Shown: positions 57,553 through 64,000 of the stretch, piece by piece
Position numbering within the stretch: position 1 is the stretch's first letter
Layout: each line of letters starts with the position of its first letter
Assembly (NCBI RefSeq): GCF_009905375.1
Contig: NC_133653.1
Coordinates: 56,990,673-57,054,672, forward strand
Direction: 5' to 3'
Length of the DNA: 64,000 nucleotides
Origin: Apium graveolens
Lineage: Eukaryota > Streptophyta > Magnoliopsida > Apiales > Apiaceae
Translations under genes and position numbers: made by a program
Notes under the pieces: generated by a model
What the model was told of the DNA's origin: nothing
Seen by the model: only the letters and a program-made list of their open reading frames with translations
The model's database searches: none

Positions 57553-59809
57553 TATAACGACTCGTGTATTTTTGAGTTATTTAAAATATGTGATTATTAT
57601 GGAAATTATTAAATAAAATATGTGTGTTGGTTTTCACCGCTATGTGTTGTTTGATTATTATCCATATGTGATTTATAGTGTACCGGGTTGTCCGCGCGAT
57701 TAATTATGGGATCGTATTGAATTGTTTTCAATTTCAAAAGTGGATTATTGCAAATTTATTTTCATAAATACTGGAACTATCTTTAAAATTGTTTTTATGC
57801 TTTTATAATGACAATATTTATTTTTGGGATTTTATAAAAATTGAAAAATCAATATTTCATCAATTATTTAACCCTGTATGATTTTCTGATTGTATTTATT
57901 TGTAAAATTTATATTTAATTCAGAAAATCTTTAAAAATTATGAAACTTATATTTATTTAAGTTTAGAATACTCCTAGAATTTTAAAATTATTTTGAAAAT
58001 TTTCGGGATCAATTTTACCCGCGCGTTGTTTCGTTTATTTGTTAAAAGCGGGTATAAAGTGTATTTTAAAAATTATTTTAAAATTTCGAAATTTACGTTT
58101 TTATTTACTTCGGGATATTTCTAATATTTTAAGACTATTTTCGCGATTTTTAGAATTTGTTTTAAGAGCAGCCCGGTTCGCTAATTATGAAATGCAGATA
58201 CGAGTTATGTTTAAAAATACTTTAAAAATTTTGAAAAATTCATTTTTTAATAACTTTAAATTATTTGTGACATTTTAAAATTTTATTTGAAAATTTTTTA
58301 GATTATTTTATTTGCGCGATAGTTTGTTAAATGGGGAATGCAGGACAAAATTGGAATCCAGGGAACCCATATTTATCCTATTTTACTACGTGGCAGCCAA
58401 GAGCAGGAGCAAGAATATTACATAACTACGTGTTCCTTGCTGGTTTCTTTGCAGAATAAATAAATTAAAACAGATATACACAACCATCTCCTTTTCTCTT
58501 TCATCTCACCGACTCTCTCTCTCTCTCTCTCTCTCATTTTTCTGTCCTTCCCCGACTCCTGCTTCTTCTTCTCGCGTGCCTATTCATCAATATTTCGGTA
58601 ATTTCTCAGGCTTGCCGTTGTTCTCTTCCCTAGTCCCCCGTTTCTTTGTTTCAGCCGCCGCCCTTCGCCGTTTTCCGGCGAGGTGGTGGCGCGTGACATG
58701 CTATCCGTGCGTGTGTTACAGTTGTGTGTATGTATTGGATCGTGTGTGTGTAAAGTGTGTGTGGGTGTGTGTGTTCAGTTGGGGAGGGGTGTGCTGTTGC
58801 TGCCCATGTTCTTTTTCTTATTCTTTCCGGCTTATCTCCGGCTATGTCTGTATGTTCCGGTTGCGTTGTATTTTGTGCGCGTTGCTTCTGTTGGCTGCAA
58901 TTGTGACTCGGTTGTTGCTGAAATTGATTTTTTTTAATTATTTTGTAGGTTGTGTTGAGTAATATTCGTGATATAAAAATGAAATTCGTGCGGAAATTTT
59001 TAATTAATTGGTGAAATTCGTGTCGGATGTCCGTTATAAACGGGAACCCGCAAGTTTTACCGTCGTCGGCGATGAGCCTCGGCGAGCCGACGGTGGACTA
59101 TGATGATTATATTTTGAGTCCTAATTTAACAAATAAATGTAAAATGTGAATAATAATAGTATTGAATTGACGTTTGGGAAATTGTGAATATTGGTTGTTG
59201 TGAATTATTGTGGTGAAGTGACGTCGAATTGTTCGACGGGTTAGTCCGATAAATAAAGGAAGTGCTGCTCAATTTCCGGGAAACTGAACTACGTAAATAT
59301 GGAAATGTATTCGATGATTATCGGGATGTTGAATGACTATATATATATGTGTGTGTTTATTTTATACGAAACTTGATTGTACAATGTGATGGAATATTTT
59401 TCTAAATCGATAACCCTGATTACATAAAATAAAGAGTATGGGTATTTTCCGAAAACGAGCACTGAACCGATTTTCGAGAACGTGAGCCTTAAGTGATACA
59501 TGTATTATTATATGAAGTATGTTACGAGTCGAATTTTTTTAACGTTCGGGTAGATTGTTAGCGAGGATATGTCAAGCATAATCGAATGTCTAAGTTAGGA
59601 TATTTCGACCTTGTAGGTTCTAGTGGGAATGCCTGAGAATTGGAATTGGACGAAAGATAGTTGGTGGTGAGTCGAAAAGCTCATTAAGGTCTCAATCAAA
59701 GGACTTAAGTGTTGAGGTCGAATCCAGAATGATATAGTGGTTGGACGTAAAAGCCTAAGCGGCAGAATTGGCCCAGAATTGATCAGTAATAGTTGTAAAG
59801 CCTTGTAAG

Positions 59810-60645
59810 GCAAGTATTTCTGAACTTTTCTTCAAGATATATTTCAAATATTTTCAAACTGTTTCATAACATGTTACTATTATTAAACATAACTTCTGTT
59901 TTATAATGCATATGGTTCAAACTATTTACCCTTAAACCCTGATTCTTTCTTGATCTTGAGCCGTAAGCCTTATTCTTTGCAAACCGTCCCTTGTTGATCC
60001 TCAGACACCAAACTATACAAATATAATACTACTCTTCAAAGATATAATTACCAAACACCAAACACTGAAAGAGAATGATTTGAAAACATAGAAACTTTTA
60101 TACTTCAATCATTCTTAATAACATCAAAGAACCATATCCTGAAAAATTATTACTGGTTTGATACCTGACCCTTGTACAAACTGAAAACCGTTTCTTATAC
60201 ATACCCTGATATACCCTTGAGATATCCATCATTTTCCTTACATTTTTATGCAAATGTTTAACCATCATTGATTATGCTCTTGTTTTATTGAATCATATTG
60301 TTATCATATTGAACTGCTTTAGGATTGGATAGCTTTTATATATGTGGACCAGATTCGTGGTCAGACCATACCAATGGTCAAGTTAGGCCAATGGGTGCCT
60401 TGGATCCAGTAATTAGAGCAGTGCTATGTGCTTGCTCGGGGTTAGTGCGTGACTGATCAGCAGCCTAACCTTGGTTTTTTTTAAAAAAAAAACTTAAAAT
60501 GAATATCCAATTCTAATGATTAGTTAAAAAGAAACTTGATTCCTTTGAATCATCTCATGTGATCATTGTTTAACCTCAGTTATCACTATTATGACTTGCT
60601 GAGCTAGTTAGCTCACCCTTGCGATTTTTTTTTTATATTTTACAG
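59810..60645 (+). other. putative GC-AG intron in the solo LTR
   Basis: Donor TTGTAAG|GCAAGTA at 59809/59810. Acceptor TATTTTACAG at 60645, after a long T run. AGCTCACCC gives CTCAC about 30 nt upstream. About 200 nt before the donor is an acceptor-like CTTGTAG|G (near 59615). Confidence 0.45.
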
Positions 60646-60656
60646 TTGAAAAGAAT

Positions 60657-60791
60657 ATGGATGATAGTGAAGTTCCTCAGTCCAAAATTCGGGCTAAGGG
60701 TCTAGTTGAGTTGAATCGAGCTAGTAGAAGCTTTATGCGGTATAGAGATAGTCAGATTGTAAGAATAATTTTATTATCAATTGTAAGTTAA
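60657..60791 (+). CDS. 44-codon ORF after the solo-LTR intron
   Basis: The ATG is 12 nt after the putative acceptor. The peptide starts MDDSEVPQSKIRAKGLVEL, basic in the middle, and ends at TAA 60789-60791. Its position matches the ORFs at 905-1045 and 8244-8315, but the H3-tail likeness is weak. May be chance. Confidence 0.25.
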   Translation: MDDSEVPQSKIRAKGLVELNRASRSFMRYRDSQIVRIILLSIVS

Positions 60792-60973
60792 ATTAGTTGG
60801 GATTTGGTACGTTGTAATAAAGGTTAAGATTGTGGCTTGTTTTCATACTTTAACCTGTTGCGATCCGTGATTATGTGAAACAGGGTCATTGCAAATAATG
60901 TTTCTTATACAGGTTTATATTGTGCATGTGTTGTGGACCCCAAACTTCTGACCCGAGTTTGGAGGGCGTCATA

Positions 60974-62100
60974 CCGGTGGCCCTAAATGCAGTCCCAAGT
61001 GCCTGCGTGAGATCGTGTGCAAACCGACTATGGATGTCGCGCATCGCATCCATCCTCCTAGCTAGACGCCTGTATTGCGTCGAACTCAAACCAGCTCCAA
61101 CATCTGCTCCTGCTACCTCCTGCTGCTGCTGCGACAAGCCAGCCTCCTCTCATAACTGAGCTCTCCAAGCTGCCTTACTCGCTTGCTGCGTACCACCATC
61201 ATACATCTGATCGCGGGGCACACCTCCTGGCAGATGATCAAATATGTAACCAAGCCCCTTAAGATCGGGCTTACCTCCTCCCCACTCAACCATGCTGTGC
61301 AGCATAGAACTGTCAATAGGAGCACTGGGAAGCTGAGGCTGCTCATGTGCGGGCCAATGAACACCAACTGCCACACATAATTTCTTCACAATGGACGCAT
61401 ACGAAATAGCACCTGTAGTACCTCCTCTCAAGAATCTCAAAATCCCCTGATAAATCACCATTCCTAAGTCAATATAATCACCCTGAAGAATACCCCACAG
61501 CAGATGAGCACGCTCCACAGTAATCTCATGCACATGTGAAGATGGCATGATGTTAGCACAAATAAACGAGTTCCAAGCCCGAGCAAACCTATTCATGCAT
61601 GAAGCAGGGAACATGGAGTTATCAGAAGTGCCCATCTTGGACTTCCAGTGAGTCTCAGGCACACATAGAGTAGCAACGATGAGATCCAAATCAAAGTCCT
61701 CTGGATTCTTATCGTTCCAAGTGTCCTGACCGGGCTTCCTCGCGGGCTGCTCAATCACCCTCCTGATAGCATCGACACTTTACTCTAAAGTCATCCCCCT
61801 CACCACCGTAAAGCCATTCTTCTCTACCTTAGCATTGGCATAGAACTCCCGCACAACACTTATGGACACAGCAACGGGAGCCTCACAAAAAGAAACCCAT
61901 CCCATCTCAAGAATCATCTCCAACAACTTACCATCCTTCCCTGATGGCAGAAAACCTCGCTCCTTAGCAATAGGCTTCAAGAGAATCCTCGTGTACTCCT
62001 CCTCAGCCTCAGGAGTAGAAAACTTGGGCCTCACACCACCCGCATATGAAGAATCAGTGGTGCTGCTACTTACTTGTGTTCTTTGTCTCTTGGGTGCCAT
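60974..62100 (-). pseudogene. Athila post-pol ORF ('plant transposon protein'-like)
   Basis: The ATG at 62100 (MAPKRQRTQVSSS) opens one frame with stops at 61780 and 61150 and is then cut at 60974 by the solo LTR. Total with 57446-57552 is about 410 codons. Visible: an N-terminal basic and Ser-rich tail; EEEYTRILLKPIAKERGF; VREFYANAKVEKNGFTVVRG; FARAWNSFICANIMPSSH; VERAHLLWGILQGDYIDLG; a Gln-rich segment (LSQQQQEVAG); RRLARRMDAMRDIHSRFAHD. From memory of plant elements this resembles the 'putative plant transposon protein' domain found after integrase in Athila-like elements. No membrane segment is visible. The order pol then this ORF fits Athila. Function unknown. Confidence 0.75.
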
Positions 62101-62196
62101 TGGGATTGAAGAAGAGAGAATAAAAGTTTAAGTGTTTAGAGAGAAATTGTGTTTTAGAGTTTGTGAAATGTTGGAGAAGTTGTGTATAAGTGTGTG

Positions 62197-62204
62197 TATT
62201 TATA
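62197..62204 (-). promoter_or_regulatory. TATA box of a putative internal promoter, Athila
   Basis: On the minus strand CCTATAAATACACACAC lies about 100 nt before the ATG at 62100. A pyrimidine-rich leader (TTCTCTCTAAAC, TTATTCTCTCTTCTTC) ends CCCAATGGCACCC. The GC-rich units shared with the LTR lie 190-360 nt upstream. This parallels Copia-2 and Copia-3. Confidence 0.5.
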
Positions 62205-62392
62205 GGTAAAGAGGTGAGAATTTGATATGGAATAGAAGTGGGAATTAATTATGGGAATCGTGGGAATAATGGATTAGATTAGGAGAGGGAATTATAGGAT
62301 GTGGAAGAGTAAAAATCGGGTTGGAATTGATTTTTAATTAAAAGTCTCAAAATTTCCTTATAAACTGCTATTTTATTTTTCGAACAAGGACC

Positions 62393-62560
62393 CGGCGCGG
62401 GCGCGCTCTATGACAGTGTAGGCGCCCTAGGACAGCACGGGCGCGCTCACTCTCTGGAAAACCGGCGCGGCCGCACACTAGATCAGCACGGGTGCGCTTG
62501 GCTCCTGGAAAAACGGCGCGGCCGCGCGCTGTATCAGCGCGGGCGTGCTTGGTTACTAAA
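62393..62560 (-). repeat. GC-rich units upstream of the Athila post-pol ORF
   Basis: Three or four degenerate units with GGCGCGGCCGCGCGCT, GATCAGCACGGGCGCGCT and a CTGGAAAA spacer, about 50-60 bp each. They are related to the pair in the LTR at 55888-55975. Confidence 0.85.
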
Positions 62561-62631
62561 GTTGGCCCTGAATTTTTTCTTTTTCTGATTTTTTTGTGTT
62601 TTTCTCCTTTCTTCTTGCTTCCTCTACCTAC

Positions 62632-64000
62632 TAATGTACAAAAAACTTGGGTTGCCTCCCAAGAAGCGCTTCTTTTACGTTGCTATCTCGACGTAGAACC
62701 TTGAGCTCAAATGGACAATAGAACGGCACTAACCACCTCACGGTTTACCATGTCACCATAATAATGCTTCAACCTCTGACCATTTACCTTGAATGCTTAG
62801 GCCGGATCATTCTCAAAAATTTCTACCGCTCCATGTGGGAACACGGTTTTGATTACGAAGGGCCCTGACCATCTTGACTTCAACTTTCTAAGAAAAAGAC
62901 GAAGATGAGAGTTGAACAAAAGAACTTGTTACCCCGATACAAATGATTTGAGCACTAGACCCCGATCGTGCCACCTCTTGACTTTCTCTTTGTACATTTT
63001 ATTGTTCTCGTAAGCTTGAAGTCGAAACTCGTCGAGTTTATTCAATTGAAGCATCCTCTTCTTTCCAGCCGCATCCACATCAAGATTCAATTTCTTTAAA
63101 GTCCAATATGCCTTAGGCTCATGCTCCACAGGCAAATGACACCCCTTACCATAAACCACCTATAACGGCGACATTCCCAATGGAGTCTTATATGCTGTTC
63201 TATACGCCCAAACAGCTTCATCAAGATTCAAAGACCAATCTTTCCTCGATGGACACACCACTTTCTCTAAAATGAGCTTGATCTCTCTGTTAGACACCTC
63301 AGCTTGACCATTTGTCTGAGGATGATAAGCCGTGGCAATGCGATGATTTATATTATACCTTTTCATCATAGTAGTGAACTTGCGATTTCAAAAATGCGAC
63401 CCCTCATCACTTATTATGACTCTTGGAGTTCCAAACCTTGTGAATATCTGCTTGTGAAGAAAATTAAGCACCACCTTCGCATCGTTCGTTGGAAACGCCT
63501 TAACTTCAACCCATTTTGACACGTAATTAACCGCCAACAAGATATACTGATTATTACAAGATGAGAAAAATGGCCCCATGAAGTAAATTCCCCAAACATC
63601 AAAGACCTCAACCTCTAGAAGCACACTAAGAGGTATTTCATCCCTCTTAGACATATTACCCACATTTTGACATTGATCACATTTCAAAATGAACTGGTGA
63701 GCATCTTTAAACAATGTTATCCAAAAGAAACCTGCTTGGAGAACACAAGCTGCTGTCTTTTCTCCACCATAATGTCCTCCATAAGCCGTTGAGTGGCAAT
63801 ATCGCAAGATCCCCCCCGTTTCGCCATAAGGAATACATTTCCTGATGATTTGGTCAGCTCCTTGACGAAAAAGAAACGGCTCATCCCACATATACCACTT
63901 TACTTCATGTAGAAACTTCTTCCGTTGAGCATAAGATAAGTCGGGAGGCATGGTATTACTCACAAGGTAGTTCATAATATCTGTAAACCACGGTTCTTCT
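62632..64000 (-). pseudogene. Athila pol, integrase part (continues past the edge)
   Basis: One reading frame from the right edge with in-frame stops at 63388, 63157, 62929 and near 62799, then a shift near 62720. The pol end KEALLGRQPKFFV is followed by TAG at 62632-62634. Zinc region: YCHSTAYGGHYGGEKT ... CDQCQNVGN (HHCC present). Core: DVWGIYFMGPF has Tyr where the first catalytic Asp (GIDFMGP) is expected. VIISDEGSHF (second Asp) and [16 protein letters not shown] (Glu) are kept. C-terminal: MVYGKGCHLPVEHEPKAYW-like region, [20 protein letters not shown]. Typical of Ty3/Gypsy Athila integrase. RT and gag lie off the window. Inactive. Confidence 0.9.

Larger units (their letters stand above)
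57553..60973 (+). mobile_element. solo Gypsy LTR in the Athila post-pol ORF
   Basis: 3421 bp with perfect target duplication CCGGT (57548-57552, 60974-60978). The termini are TATAACG...CGTCATA, that is TA...TA. No PBS, PPT or coding region remains, so this is a solo LTR left by recombination. It carries a pyrimidine-rich block with (CT)n at 58490-58535, a (GT)n-like run at 58738-58770, a possible GC-AG intron and a 44-codon ORF. The orientation is inferred from the order of these signals. Confidence 0.8.

Noticed and set aside
58576..58962. Plus-strand ORF of 128 codons rich in Cys and Val
   Set aside because: Arises from pyrimidine-rich and GT-repeat sequence inside the solo LTR; low complexity and no domain.

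Overview
The window is AT-rich plant DNA, almost certainly from a repeat-rich eudicot nuclear genome. Almost every readable protein is a gag or pol piece of Ty1/Copia or Ty3/Gypsy LTR retrotransposons, and the primer-binding sites match plant initiator tRNA-Met. I suspect Apiaceae from the general look of the families, but nothing here proves it. I found no intact host gene, tRNA, rRNA or CRISPR array. The only non-element DNA I can delimit is about 2.2 kb at 14870-17034.

The window is a nest of insertions, which I read from LTR ends and 5-bp target duplications. From the left: (1) the 5' end of a minus-strand Gypsy element with a ~4.1-kb LTR (internal part 1-634, LTR 651-4755); (2) the remainder of a plus-strand Gypsy LTR (4756-8481), which the first element interrupts and which itself sits in the RNase H region of (3) a decayed minus-strand SIRE-type Copia element, Copia-1 (8482-14869); (4) flanking DNA; (5) an old minus-strand Copia element of another lineage, Copia-0, from 17035. 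Copia-0 is cut by SIRE-type Copia-2 (20612-33062), by SIRE-type Copia-3 (33756-54451, TSD GTCAG), and by an Athila-type Gypsy element that enters its gag at 54773 and runs off the right edge. Copia-3's right LTR is in turn cut by Copia-4 (46740-54233, TSD AGATT). The Athila post-pol ORF is cut by a solo Gypsy LTR (57553-60973, TSD CCGGT). LTR comparison by eye gives Copia-2 as oldest of the three complete SIRE insertions (several percent divergence), then Copia-3 (~1.4%), then Copia-4 (no difference seen).

Most interesting pattern: Copia-2, Copia-3 and the Athila element each carry a long ORF downstream of pol, starting M-A-P. Each such ORF is preceded by its own promoter-like block: a TATA box 90-165 nt upstream, a pyrimidine-rich leader and a good plant start context. 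Each element also has its own short motif clustered both in the LTR U3 and upstream of this internal TATA box (CGACGGAT in Copia-3, CAGAACTT in Copia-2, a GC-rich ~50-bp unit in Athila). In Copia-2 and Copia-3 the motif has also spread into coding linkers, and in Copia-3 it is translated in more than one frame. This suggests a two-promoter organisation with shared, element-specific cis motifs.

A second pattern is in the three long Gypsy LTRs. All contain AG|GCAAGT, then CTCAC about 30 nt before a CAG, in the right order to be a GC-AG intron. The putative second exon starts with a tiny ORF, which in two of the three resembles the histone H3 N-terminal tail.

Third, Copia-4 has identical LTRs and gag but no integrase, reverse transcriptase or RNase H, so it looks like a recently mobilised non-autonomous element.
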